A stretch of DNA of 64,000 nt from Raphanus sativus. Its lineage: Eukaryota > Streptophyta > Magnoliopsida > Brassicales > Brassicaceae. Position numbers and translations under genes: made by a program. The notes under the pieces are model-generated. The model was not told the origin of the DNA and did no database searches. It worked only from the letters and a program-made list of their open reading frames with translations. The stretch's first letter is position 1; each line of letters begins with the position of its first letter. Location of the stretch: contig NC_079514.1 of the NCBI RefSeq assembly GCF_000801105.2, positions 46,814,515 to 46,878,514 of the forward strand, read 5' to 3'. Shown here in pieces: positions 12,652 through 23,828 of the stretch.

Positions 12652-14064
12652 GTGATATGAAATATACTGATATCATAGCTTTACAATATCCAAAACGTAA
12701 AATAGATCGAGGTGACGAGGTCTCGTTTTGATAATGTATCACTTTAGAAAGAAAGAAAAGTATATCTGTGGAGCCACTCCAATTGCTGCTGCGAAAACAT
12801 GCTTTTAATGGATGCACTCATTCACATGTCGTGTGTGAGACATTTGGTACCATCATTACTAGCTTCATCATCAAATCTTTATTTCCTTTTCATTGTTTTA
12901 CTGAAACAATATTAGTGTCATACAAAATTTTCTAAATCACTCTTTTATGTCTCTCTCCATATATAATTACTAAAGACGCTTCAACTTACGGCGAAGCCGC
13001 GCGTAGTCTGAATGTTGATTTAATTCACGTAGAAAACAAAATGCTGCAAACTTTTCACTATAACTTTGATTACGATTGAAATATATTTGACGTTAAAGTT
13101 ACGTTTTTCCTGGATGGTACAAGCCAATTTTTGATGAAAAATATAAAAGGAGGATTGTGACTAGTCTTGCATGTACTTAATGCGTTTTCATACCTTACTA
13201 GAACGGGATCGAGACTTCACCTAAATGCATTACTAAGCAACCTACCAAACAAAACCTTCTTTGAAAAGAAACATACCCATTTAAAACATAACTTAAACTA
13301 ACTTGATGTTCTTACTTATTATACAAGCATTATGCATCTATGGTGAATTAATTTTAGGTATGTGATCTTACGATAAAGTTTGATATAAAAATGTTGGGGT
13401 GAACACTTGTTGTATATATACTACGTTTTTCAGACATTCATCATTAGGCAGTTAGTATGTAGATTAAGACTAAAACTGTTATGCTAGCTAAGTCTTAATC
13501 AGCTATAGATCGCAATGCTCATCTCTTCAAATGTTTTCACTTTAAGCTATTCGGTTTAGTAGATGATTTTTCAAAACATAATCTAGTGGCAAAGATACCA
13601 TAATGAAACACCAATCAGTGTTGGTCTTGTTCATAAGAAAACATAGCAGTTACTAAAAAGTAAAATATTAGAGTAAATTATTACTATTGACTATTTATGG
13701 ATCAACTTAACTAGTTCTCTCGTTGACTACGGATGCTTAGCTACTTAATTATTTTCGGTTTTACTTGACCGAGCTTAGCTCAAACTGTACAAATTTGAGT
13801 GAAGAAAAAAGAAACTGCACAAATCGCATTTATTGCAATTGATGTCTAAACAAACTTTCCAATTAAAGAGACTGGGACCTGTCTCATAAGTCATAACGCT
13901 GAAATAAATAATATTACAAAATCAAGAAACAACATAATTCAGAATATTAAAATAACAAAAGAAAAGAAAGAAAGAGAGACAGGCTTAATCAAAAGCACCA
14001 ACCAAAGTTACCAACTACATCACAGACAAAAACCAAAGAGAAGAGAAGAAAGAAAGAAACAACA
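11231..14064. other. Intergenic region without a recognisable gene
   Basis: It contains an A-rich low-complexity patch (11440-11560, CCAAAAAC-type repeats) and a hAT-like remnant with a GC-rich start (about 11690) ending near 12100 in CCCAGCCCTAA. An (AT)n run lies at 12622-12650, and the rest is unremarkable AT-rich DNA. The 2-oxoglutarate dehydrogenase gene expected here from Arabidopsis gene order was not found. The last 60 bases are the purine-rich leader of the next gene. Confidence 0.6.
12622..12650. repeat. (AT)n microsatellite
   Basis: A pure AT dinucleotide run of about 29 bases in intergenic DNA. Confidence 0.9.
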
Positions 14065-14739
14065 ATGGCCATGGAAGAGAAAAACAAGAAAATCAAGAAG
14101 ATCAAGAAGATCAAGAAGAAGAAAGATACCAAATCCTCGCCGGACATCTCCTTCAAACCTTCCTCCGCCGTCAAAGGCCTCAAATTCGGCGGCCAGGTAA
14201 TCGTCAAATCATTCACAATCCGGCGAGCAAGAACACTCGAGCTCCTCAAACTCCTCTCCCTCCCTTCTTCATCATCACCATCTCCGCCGCTTCTTTCCAT
14301 GGCGGCGTATCTTCCGACCAACTTCACAATCTTAGCTCACCAAGCATGGCACACGCTCACCCTCGGGCTAGGAACGAGGAAGTCCAAAGTGATAGTCTTC
14401 GTGTTCGAAACGGAGGCGATGAAGACGGCGGTCACGGCGGCGGAGGGAGGACTCTGGCCGTCGGAGATTCCGCTCGGTGAAGTGAACAAGAAGATGATCA
14501 GAAAGTTAAAGAGCTGGGAGATGGCGAGGTTCAAGTTCAGGAAAGGGTGCATCACGTTCTACGTATACGCTGTGAGAAACGCCGGAGGCGAGGGGTTTGC
14601 GGCGGCGGAAGACTTAAAGGTAATCTTACAGGCGGTGGTGGCTTTGAAAGACTTCATGGATCATACGGCGATGCTTGTAATGCCCCACCAGAAAGCTATT
14701 AATTACGCTTCTTGCCCTCCTTTTGCTATGGCTCACTAG
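14065..14739 (+). CDS. Uncharacterised protein, At3g55420-like
   Basis: Single-exon gene for 224 residues. I recognise no functional domain and assign no function. The N-terminus (residues 6-21) is a lysine/isoleucine repeat (KIKKIKKIKKKKD), which could be a nuclear or nucleolar signal or a basic nucleic-acid-binding tail. A serine/proline stretch follows at about 67-78, then an ordered, conserved-looking region to the end. There is no signal peptide or membrane segment. Codon use is GC-rich compared with flanking DNA and there are no internal stops, arguing for a real gene. Its position between the MetRS relic and the glucanase matches At3g55420 as I recall it. The start is the first ATG after a purine-rich leader; a second in-frame ATG lies two codons on. 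Confidence 0.8.
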   Translation: MAMEEKNKKIKKIKKIKKKKDTKSSPDISFKPSSAVKGLKFGGQVIVKSFTIRRARTLELLKLLSLPSSSSPSPPLLSMAAYLPTNFTILAHQAWHTLTLGLGTRKSKVIVFVFETEAMKTAVTAAEGGLWPSEIPLGEVNKKMIRKLKSWEMARFKFRKGCITFYVYAVRNAGGEGFAAAEDLKVILQAVVALKDFMDHTAMLVMPHQKAINYASCPPFAMAH

Positions 14740-14837
14740 AGTGGCCATCTTTTTTTTTTCTTTTTTTTTTCCTTTTTACTCATATAAAAATAGTTCCGTT
14801 TATTTTTATTTTTTGTGGTAAAGTTTGATTCATTGTT

Positions 14838-16541
14838 CACTACAAAAAAAGAGTTGAGTTAAATCACTTAAATTGAATCACAAAACTAAGTGATTTTATT
14901 TTAAATTACTTATTTACAAATGATACTAATATAAATAATCTAACATCAGTTAAATTAAATGATGTTATATTAATTGATTTGGCATCAGTTAAACAAAGTG
15001 ATATGATTTTTGTATCACTTGAACCTAAACGATACGATTATATTTATTTATATCAATTAAATAATTGATGTAATGATTTTTTTGTTAACATCACTTAGTA
15101 AATTGATATAATATTTACATCAATAAGAAACTGACGCTAACAAAAAAAATTCTCACTGCATTTTCTTTTGACATCAGTTTAATTAAAATGATGTTATTTT
15201 ATTTAAATTTGCATCACTTAAAACCTTTTTCTGATACAAAACTTGAAAAAACCTTGATAATAAAAGCTCTTTTCAAAAAAAAAATAAAGAACCTAGATAA
15301 TAAAAAAACGTGATGCAGTTGAGATCTAGTGGGTTTAATATTTTTCTCTTATGGCTGCAATTTAATTGGATTTTGTTTTAACTGTTTCATCTAAAAAAAG
15401 CATATTCTTTTTAATCAAAACCTAGATCCTATTTAGCAGTTCCTCTCTTCTCTAATGCTTGAACTTTCTTAACAGTTTAATTGTTCTATCTGTTTCTTTT
15501 ATACGAGCCAAGAGATAGAAGCCAGTCGTGAAGTGAACCATTATTTTCTTATATGATGATGACCACGAATTTGGTTGGAAATCTGAGAAGGTATTATTTA
15601 TTTTTTCTTTCCCATTCTTCTGTTTTTTTTTCTTTCTAAATGAAGTTATGATTTACAGCCTTATGTTTATGACTTAACGATCTTTCTTTGCTGTACTCAT
15701 TTTTTCTTGCCTTGTAATTGTTTCAGATTTTACTAAAGAGATGATTATCAATCTTATTTTATATCTCCGGAGCAAGAGACTTGATCGTATGATTACATAA
15801 TTTGTCATTGAGTACCAAAGGCATGAATCATTGAAAGAGGAAACTAGTTCTAGTCTAGTGATGACGGATTCTCCAATCTTATTAACATCACTCAAACGAT
15901 TATATGCTACTAATGGAGATCGAAGATGAAAAAGAGATGAAGATGACAAAATGTCGATTGAAGAACTCATGTGGGGAATTCACTTAGCTTCTCTTTGTTC
16001 ATTTTTTCTGAGATTTTTTTTGTAAAGCTTTTATTTTATTTTTTCCTTTCTCATACCTGTGTGTACAAACAAATTATAAATGGAAAAATATTTTGTTTAA
16101 TTTATTTTCATAAATAAATTTATTTGATACGAAAATCTAATTAAATTATTTAAATTTCATAAGAATATTTTAAATTGTTATTTAAAATTAGATAATTATT
16201 AAAATCACTTTTTAAAATGATATTAATTTGTTTCAGTTATTAATAAATGATATAAATAATTGAAATCAGTTATTTCAACCGATACAACTACTAACATCAT
16301 TTAAATAAATTGATGTAAATGTTAATATCATTTCTGTGTAATTGATACATTTTGACATCATTTATAGTAAATGATACAAATATTTATTATTTTTGCATCA
16401 ATTATTAATAAACTGATACAAATTATTTGCATCACCACTTTCAGAGTCATTTAGTTAAGTGATACAAACTTTATTTACATCATTTATAAATAATGCAAAA
16501 ATATAAAATAAATGATGCTAAACAACAGTTTTTTTGTAGTG
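14838..16541. mobile_element. Non-autonomous CACTA (En/Spm) transposon
   Basis: It begins CACTACAAAAAAAGAG and ends CAGTTTTTTTGTAGTG, the inverse. The 3-bp sequence GTT flanks both sides (14835-14837 and 16542-16544), the CACTA-type target duplication. Length 1,704 bp. Both subterminal regions (about 14860-15240 and 16190-16520) are packed with direct and inverted copies of a short motif of the type TNACATCANTTAA / TTAAGTGATA, the arrangement that binds TNPA-like transposase in En/Spm. No transposase is encoded; the 900-bp middle is of unknown origin. Confidence 0.9.
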
Positions 16542-17003
16542 GTTTTATGAAAAATACTTTTAAATAACAATAAATAAAGTCTTTTTCAGAAATAACACAC
16601 ACAAGAAAATCACCAAAATAATATTCACTAAAAATAAAATAAAAATATTTATATTGTTTAGAGTTTAAGGTTTAGTATTTAGTGATGAGATTAAAAATTA
16701 AAATTTAGGATGGAGATAATTTAATGTTTTATTGATTAGTAATTTTGAGATTTTTTCTTTAAATAATATCTTCTATTACAAATATTATTTAACATTGCTC
16801 TTTTTTTATCTCTGTTATCATTTTAATGATAGTGGCTTTTGTAGTATTTTGCACTTTTGGTACTAGTTTGGAGGTGTCGATGTTATGTGGTCTAGTTATC
16901 CAAAACAAGTGTCGCAATGTGTTTATTTCTACATCATGATTCATGACAAGTCAAGTATGTCTTGAATGAGATCAAAACTCATCAATACGTATATTGTTTT
17001 ATA
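16542..17003. other. AT-rich intergenic stretch
   Basis: No gene is seen. It is AT-rich, with GTTTAGAGTTTAAGGTTTAG-like sequence resembling other Brassica low-complexity repeats. Confidence 0.5.
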
Positions 17004-17574
17004 CTCTGTTCTAAAACGCGGCGCCGAGGGCCGCGTAGTCGCCGGAAAGTCGCGAGGCGGGACGGAGCCGCCGGGATTAGGTGGTAATCGGCCAAAAAAT
17101 CGGGTGTTGTGAAAAAATTTCATTTTTCTTCATTTAAACTCCACAAATCGAATAATATTTCATAGATGTATCAGTAGTTAGTACAGATCTAGCAAAAGAA
17201 TGAAAAAAATCACTGTAAAAACGAAAGAAAAAAGGTAGCCGCCATGTTTTTAGGGTTTGAGGTCGTGATCTAAAGGAAGAAGATGAAAGCTAAATATCAT
17301 TTTTACCCTTCATTAAAGGATAGTTGAAAAAATGACAAAAATTAGGCATAGGAGATTCGAACCCAGCCCCACTCTGGGCAATTTAATAACGATGGCCACT
17401 GGGCCACTTCTGATTCTCTGTAAATAAATTAAGTTATCTAGTATATATACGTATAAATTAAATAAAGTTTAAAAATTCCGCCCCGCGTAATTTCCGATTA
17501 ATCCCCGATTTTCTCGTTAGGCGCTAGGCCCAACCCGACCGCCCGACTAACGCCTAACGAGTTCTTGAACAGGG
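17004..17574. mobile_element. hAT-type MITE with perfect 8-bp TSD
   Basis: The 571-bp element starts CTCTGTTCTAAAAC and ends with the imperfect inverse of CCCTGTTCAAGAAC. The 8-mer GTTTTATA flanks it exactly on both sides (16996-17003 and 17575-17582). Subterminal regions are strikingly GC-rich (GCGGCGCC, CCGCCCCGCG). The middle contains a tRNA-like segment. No transposase. Confidence 0.85.
17345..17420 (-). repeat. tRNA-like segment (possible SINE fragment)
   Basis: On the minus strand, an A-box-like TGGCCCAGTGGC (17395-17406) is followed about 30 bases later by a B-box-like GGTTCGAATCTCC (17351-17363), the internal Pol III promoter of tRNA genes. No acceptor stem pairs properly, so this is not a functional tRNA gene. 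A tRNA-derived SINE fragment inside the hAT element is the best reading. Confidence 0.5.
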
Positions 17575-19079
17575 GTTTTATATATTTGACCGACAAAATG
17601 TTATTAATTCTAAATCAGCATTGTCAATATCACGCTATGTTAACAATGCAATGTCACCATCGTAGAATATCATTGCCAGTGCGATGTTAGCCAACTTTTA
17701 TAATTGCATTTTGCTCATGTTTGAGAAAACAAGTGACCGAGGAATAACAACATTTATATTTTTTTTCTGTTGAGCATTGGTTTGTTTAAAAATAGTGAAC
17801 AAACCAATGGTTACCTTACTAATTAGAGCCATAATTCAAGTAGCTAATCATTTTTTTCTTTGTTTAACGAACCGGTAAAGAGTTACAAAACAATGAAAAG
17901 AAAGGTTACAAGATATCTTTTTGAACCCTACTACACAAAGCATATAGATTATATAATCTATTGCGAACCATAGATGAAGCAGACGGTTGATCAAAGAGTG
18001 CGACTGATCACTAATCATAGGATATACACATATTTCGAATCATAATTTAGAAGAATATGTTATTGTGAAACTTTCTTTTATTTCTATAGTTTAGAGAAAA
18101 TATATACAGTATTAGAGCATGTGCAACGGTAGTAACTTAGGAATCCTTAGCAGGAAAAATATATTAAATTATTATGTTTTTAGGTTTCTGTGCCACAATT
18201 GATCTGTTAAAGTCCGTAAATAAGGACCAATTTATATGCAGTTACGTCACTGTTTGCGGGCCCCATTACACGTGGTGGTCCACGATAGATTAGTTTTTTT
18301 TTAATTCAGACGAAAAAAAAAATATATATTCCAAAAAGTGTACTTTGGTTATCGAGCCTGTTGATCCTGGATTATGGGTGCTCTTAGAAACAAAATTGTA
18401 CAACAAAAATTAGAAGAGACTAAAAATCGACATTTGATTTTGGGTTCTAACTAATATAATTTCATAAAAATTGAGTTAGAAAAAGTGATACCTTACGATT
18501 CCCAACCTCATTGACAGCCCACTAGTAGTGATCCTCGATGACACTCGTGGTCATTGGTGAGGTAATTCTAATCAAACTGATCAAGAATGTTTACAAATTC
18601 ATACATTATAATGATTAATGAACTACACTTTGAAATTTTGTATATTAAAAATTCTATTATGGGGACTGCGTAATTACATTGTACGGATCTGAAAATATAG
18701 ATCTAAAATTGAGAGTGGATTCACGTATATAGATGTTACCCCTACCTACCAAAGGATGATTTGTCGAGGAATCGGAACCAAGGAGAATTTTGGCAGACAC
18801 AATTATGCAGTACGCTCTAACGTTAATATTTCTTTATAGGTTGATGGACCATCTAAATCAAACATAAAGATCACAAGACACCGAAATCAACGCGCTCAAG
18901 GGTATGTCAAAAGCAAGTATCATTAGAAGTTAACTTTTATTTACTCAAATAAAAGAAATTGACACCAAAAATAGAATGAATATAGAAACCTTAAATTATA
19001 AGAACAACACATGAACCATTATTATGTTAGGGTCTTTCCAAACAAATGCTATATAGAGAAATCTCTTAAGAGACTTCAC
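17575..19079. other. Intergenic region between MITEs and glucanase
   Basis: Apart from the Tourist-like element at 18115-18383, only AT-rich non-coding DNA is seen. The last 100 bases before 19080 are the likely glucanase 3' UTR (minus strand). Confidence 0.5.
18115..18383. mobile_element. Tourist-like (PIF/Harbinger) MITE
   Basis: A 269-bp segment begins GAGCATGTGCAACGG and ends ATGGGTGCTC (imperfect inverse of the start), with TTA on both flanks (18112-18114 and 18384-18386). The TTA duplication and GAGCAT ends are typical of Brassicaceae Tourist-like MITEs. Confidence 0.75.
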
Positions 19080-20955
19080 TTAGTACCTACAAGCACCATT
19101 GCTTGGGTTGTTCCCTACCACGACACCAGTTCCGCTGAAATTACACGCCCCATCAGTGCGACCGTTTTTCTGGAAATAAGCGTTCATCACAAACGACGCG
19201 TGCGTCCTCATGCTGTTCGGGTTAAAGCAAGAACCACCAGCTTGGATCGGTCTACAATCAACACCTCCCTGACTACACACCCAATCAATATTTCCTTGTA
19301 ACTGCGCATCACTGGCTCCCAACTTGGCCACACACCATTTACCACCGCCAGTACTAGGAGCAGGCAATGCTGGTGCTGGCCGGCCGCCACCACCTTGCCC
19401 GTTTCTTAGGAGACCAACGTCGTAAACCGGGGAGAAATCTGAATGGAAAAGCCCCCAGTTTCGCTCCGCGGTTGGACCGGGCTTGCCTTCTTCATTAAAC
19501 AAACCGAATAGGTAAGTCTCAAACCGTCTATTAGGCATGAGAGGTGTTCCTTGTCGTTGTGAACGTTTGATAATGTTGCGGTTGAACCAAGCCGCGTTTT
19601 CAAGAGAGCACCAAGGTGCGTCACAGGCAGATGGCCAGCCAGTCTCACCGACGACAATGTTAACATCACCGTAGCCAAGAGCTTTCATGGCTGAGTAAGT
19701 CGAGTCCAAGAGAGCATCGTACATGTTTGTGTAGATTTTGTGGGTGAACGGGTCACGGACCGCTTTGTACGGTGAACGGAAGATGGCGAAGTTGATGTTT
19801 TTGGGGTCGAAACCGAAGTAAGGGTAAGGGTTGATCATGAAAGGAGACCTGGTTCGGCGATGGTAAGCTAGGATTGGAGCCAATACGCCTTTGTCCCAAC
19901 CAGGTCTAAATCGACCGGTACTTGGTGCACCGTTCAGGTCATAGGCTATGATGTTAAGTGCATGTGCGGTTGTGACCTGAATCCAATTGCACAAAAAAAA
20001 GTACATTAGATTAAATGATTACTTATCAGTCAGTAACAAGTTACATACGTATATATGATGTAATGAAAGAACTTGATGTTATCAACTCAACATGTCCTAA
20101 TGCACTTAAAAAAAACATGTCCTAATGTAAAGACAACCTTGGACGGTGAGACAACACGTGGGATTAGTCTATATGGAATACGGTAGGAAATTGAAAAATT
20201 ATCATTTGCTGACTTTTCAAAAAAATAAAGTTACGTAAACAAAAACACTTCGTCACTTTTTCTTGAAAAGTCAGCAAATGATAATTAGATATCTGTACGT
20301 ACGCAAAAATACTTCGTCACTTCCAATATCAATTTTTTTTTGTTTTAAAAAACAATATCAAAATTTAAACAGATATCTTCAAAGTTTAATTATAAAGATC
20401 ATCATAAATTTAGCAAATTAACTGAAATTAGTATGCTAATGACATTGAACTATATTCAATTGATTTGTTTACAAAAATAGAAATAAAACTGACCTTAACA
20501 TCTCTGACACCAGCACGAACCAAAGCTTTGTTAAGATTCCTCATCGCCGGCAAAAGGTTCGAGATCATGTTATTATCTCCAGTGAGCAGAATCTCATTTC
20601 CGACGGAGATATACTTGATCTTCGTCTGAGGATGAAACGGCAATATATTAGCCGAGACCCATCGACGAGCTCGCCTTCCGTTAGCTAACGCCGGGATATC
20701 ACCGTTAGGGACGGTGACGACGACGGAGATTCCGGTACCGGCGAAGGCACGGAGGATGTTGGGATCCACGTTGAAGATCTTGACGCTGTCGATAGAAGTC
20801 TGAGTCTTGAGGAAGTTCGCCACCTCAGTAGGTGGTGGGAGGTTTCCAAGAGTGCCGTAGTTGACGCCTATGGCAGAGATCACGGCCGGGAGGGCGAGAA
20901 ATACGGCGGCGGAGAGGAGGAGGAGGAGAGATATTGACGGTGGCGCTTTGGCCAT
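19080..20955 (-). CDS. GH17 beta-1,3-glucanase with C-terminal X8 domain
   Basis: Secreted glucan endo-1,3-beta-glucosidase acting on callose/beta-1,3-glucan of the wall or plasmodesmata. Two exons, 20955-20494 and 19976-19080, join in phase at GT-AG sites to give 452 residues. Signal peptide about 1-28 (Leu-rich, ending VISA before IGVNYG). The GH17 barrel follows, with proton donor Glu121 in SVGNEIL and nucleophile Glu265 in VVGETGWP. A Gly/Ala/Pro linker leads to a carbohydrate-binding X8/CBM43 domain starting at about GKWCVAK with its conserved cysteines. The protein ends in CRY shortly after X8, with no hydrophobic GPI-anchor tail. Matches At3g55430 by position. The 517-bp intron carries a perfect hairpin. 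Confidence 0.95.
20197..20286. repeat. Perfect 24-bp inverted repeat in glucanase intron
   Basis: The arms at 20197-20220 and 20263-20286 are exact reverse complements over 24 bases around a 42-base loop. A further copy of ACTTCGTCACTT lies in the loop and just beyond the right arm (about 20306-20322). Either a tiny MITE or a local inverted duplication. Confidence 0.85.
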
Positions 20956-21066
20956 TTTTACTATTTTCGGAAAATGGGAAAATCAAACGATTCAAAGTGG
21001 AACCCGTGAATCGTTTGAGTTATTTTTTTTTTCTAATGACGAGAGAGTTGATGATTATTGAGAGGC

Positions 21067-21074
21067 TATATATA
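21067..21074 (-). promoter_or_regulatory. TATA box of the glucanase gene
   Basis: A TATATATA core (read on the minus strand after TTA and before GCC) lies about 112 bases upstream of the glucanase ATG, a normal spacing for a plant TATA promoter with a short leader. Confidence 0.6.
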
Positions 21075-21967
21075 AGAGAAAATAATAGATAAATAGTTAT
21101 GACCATTTGTATAGACGTATACGTCTGGTATTAGTGTATATGTATATTTTTAGTAAAGACCAGCCTGATTTTCTTGAAAAGGAAAAATTATCTGTTGTCT
21201 TTTTAGTTAATTTGGCTAAGTATAGTTTTTTATCTTGTCATCTTTTGTGCTGTTAATACTAAAATTATCTAAATGTAATCCAAATTTTAAGCTTGTTTTA
21301 TTGTTTATCTAAAAAATTAAATTATCAGATTAATTTTACTATCCTAATTTAGTGTCCTTAATCGGACATGTTTTTCTTGAACAAAGTATATTTATTGATT
21401 AGAGTGATTCATATTGTTGTTAATGTAGTTAGCAAATGTGTGATTGGTTAATATAGTTAGCAAATGAATTTATTTATTAGGGTAATGTAGTTAGCAAATG
21501 AATTAAGAAAAAGTGAAAGGGGAGATAGATCGACGTGGTTTCTGATTATAGTTATATTGACACGTGTTTGTACTTTGTAGAATGAAATCGTATGACTTTG
21601 ACACTACCGACTGCAGTCAAACAAATTCGAACATAGAAAAGTATGAAGTTGAGGAAGCTCTGGCTCTTTAGCCTGTTAAACGTAACTCTTTGTTTAACCA
21701 AAACTGAAAAACGGCATTTTCTGCCGAAACCAAAAAAAAAATTTAGTTTTCAAAATCCAAATCTTGTTTTCTACCAAACCTTTAAAATTAAGTTTTTTCG
21801 CGAAACCACAAAATCATAGTTTCCACTACAATACAAAATTAATTTTATATATATTTATTTAAATGTTATAGTTAGTTCATTATTAAGAATAAAATCATGT
21901 CCCATTTTAGTGTTTTAACTAATAATATTCAAATGTTAATATAAAATAAAAAATGAACAACTTAATA

Positions 21968-22646
21968 TCTACTTATTAAAAATTAAGTACTTTTCATTAC
22001 TGTTTGGAAACATGAATAAATGAAAAATGTTTAGAAACATAGATAGCAGATTAAATATTTTTTTTATTTATACATTTAGTCATTTCATTTACAATAAATT
22101 AAGTATTTTTTTTTGTATTTCTTTTTATTTATAAATTCTACCACTATATTTAAAATTAATTTAAATTAATTAATTAAAATGGTTGTTATTTCTTTGTGGT
22201 GAAAATAAAAAACACAAACTGAAATATGTAATACATACTATATAAAAAAAATTAAATATAATATTATCTTATTTAGTTTAGTCAAATATAAAAATTTAGA
22301 TAATTCAATTTTCAAAAAAATAAAATATCACAAACTAATAATAATGCATAGAAAACTAATGAAAAAAATTAGTATGTTGTTACGTTTTAAAATGAATTAA
22401 CAGAAAAATAACAGACTAATATATGAATAATAAAATTACATAAAATTGAATCAAGGTATAAAAAATTAATATAGTATTATGTACAAATAAAAAGAAATAT
22501 TACCAAACATCTATATCATAAAATAATATATTCTACTCTATATGTAAATTATAAAACATAAATATATACATGATAATTGTTTATAAAATCAACGATTTAT
22601 GAATTTACGTTAAACACAAATCATATCAAACAACCGCAAGTTCTAG
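21968..22646 (+). mobile_element. Decayed Helitron-like element
   Basis: Begins TCTACTTATTAAAAATTAAG after an A and ends in CTAG before a T. The 3' hairpin is reduced to AACCGCAAGTT, so the element is degenerate and the call rests mainly on the ends and on similarity to the better copy at 23181. Confidence 0.4.
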
Positions 22647-23180
22647 TTTAGATATTAAATCTAAATGCAAATACTAATTATGAAAACAAATAACATTTTG
22701 ATGCAATATCTAAATGTTGTATTCATATTCTATATTTAGATGATGCATCAATTACAGAAATGAACAAAATCTTATTATGCAAATGAAATATCATCTTATA
22801 TACAAAGACAATCTTCACAAATGACCCATTTAAATCAGACCATTTGTAATGGCCTCCTATGAGTCCTATCAATAGTTTAGGATGGAAAAGATGTAAATCT
22901 GTTTCAATATGTTATCAATTTTGATTTGATTTGAAAGTTCTGGATATTTATAACTCTGTATGGAGAAAAAGAACATATGTTATATTCACTAAAACAAATT
23001 TCTAATCTAATCTCATATATGCATAGATAAATAATTGTATATGAATCTCATAGTATTATATATCTGTATAATCATGCTTTTCTTTTAAATAAAAGATTAA
23101 CCTTTTTACAAATCAGATGGATATCTGGTCAAAATATAAATTTTACCAAATAAAAATATCTAAATAATTATGAGTAAGTA

Positions 23181-23828
23181 TCTATCTTATTAAAACAGAA
23201 ACATTCTGTTGGACCTAACATTTATTTTGTAAGTTTTTAAATTAAATACACCTTTATACTTTATAGTTAAACCTACATTAAATCACTAATGTTCCTTTCT
23301 TTAAACTACTATCCATGTTTCCAAACAATATACTTATTTCTTTATACTACTATCAATGTTTCCAAACAATATATTTTTATACTACTATCAATGTTTCCAA
23401 ACAATACAATAATTAATCTTAGTTATTTTATATATATCATTTTCTTTTTAAAATTTTGTAGAAACGTTATAATTTCATAAATTGCAAAATAATAAACTTT
23501 AAATTTTGGATTATAAGATTACAAATTATGAAACTATTACAATTTAAATCCAATTAGATTACATATCGGTCATCCATCAGTTCAATCGGTTAGTCTCGGG
23601 TTTTAGTGATTTTTTTAAATATGTATATTTTAAAAACCTAAATTGAATTGTCAGATCTCCGGATTAACCGGTATAATCACAATCGGGTTGAATTTAAAAA
23701 CACTGATTTAAATGCAAAAATATTTTAAATACATACTCTTTAAGAATTACCAAAATATTTGTTAAATTATTAGTGAAATTTTTCATCGTAAAATATTCCG
23801 CGCTTCCAAAGCGCGGATCAAAATCTAG
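23181..23828 (+). mobile_element. Helitron (non-autonomous), 648 bp
   Basis: 5' end TCTATCTTATTAAAACAG preceded by A. The 3' hairpin CCGCGCTT-CCAA-AGCGCGG is followed by ATCAAAAT and terminal CTAG, with T next. It holds three tandem copies of a unit of about 35-41 bp (ACTACTATCNATGTTTCC core) at 23305-23406. No coding capacity. Confidence 0.85.
23305..23406 (+). repeat. Three-copy tandem repeat within Helitron
   Basis: Units start at 23305, 23346 and 23381 and share ACTACTATC(C/A)ATGTTTCC followed by AAACAATA. Differences between units are a length change in a T-rich spacer and one substitution. Confidence 0.85.

Noticed and set aside
17345..17420. tRNA gene inside the hAT element
   Set aside because: Internal promoter motifs only; acceptor stem pairing absent.
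23305..23406. CRISPR-like array
   Set aside because: Only three imperfect units in eukaryotic Helitron DNA, with no spacers of regular unique sequence.
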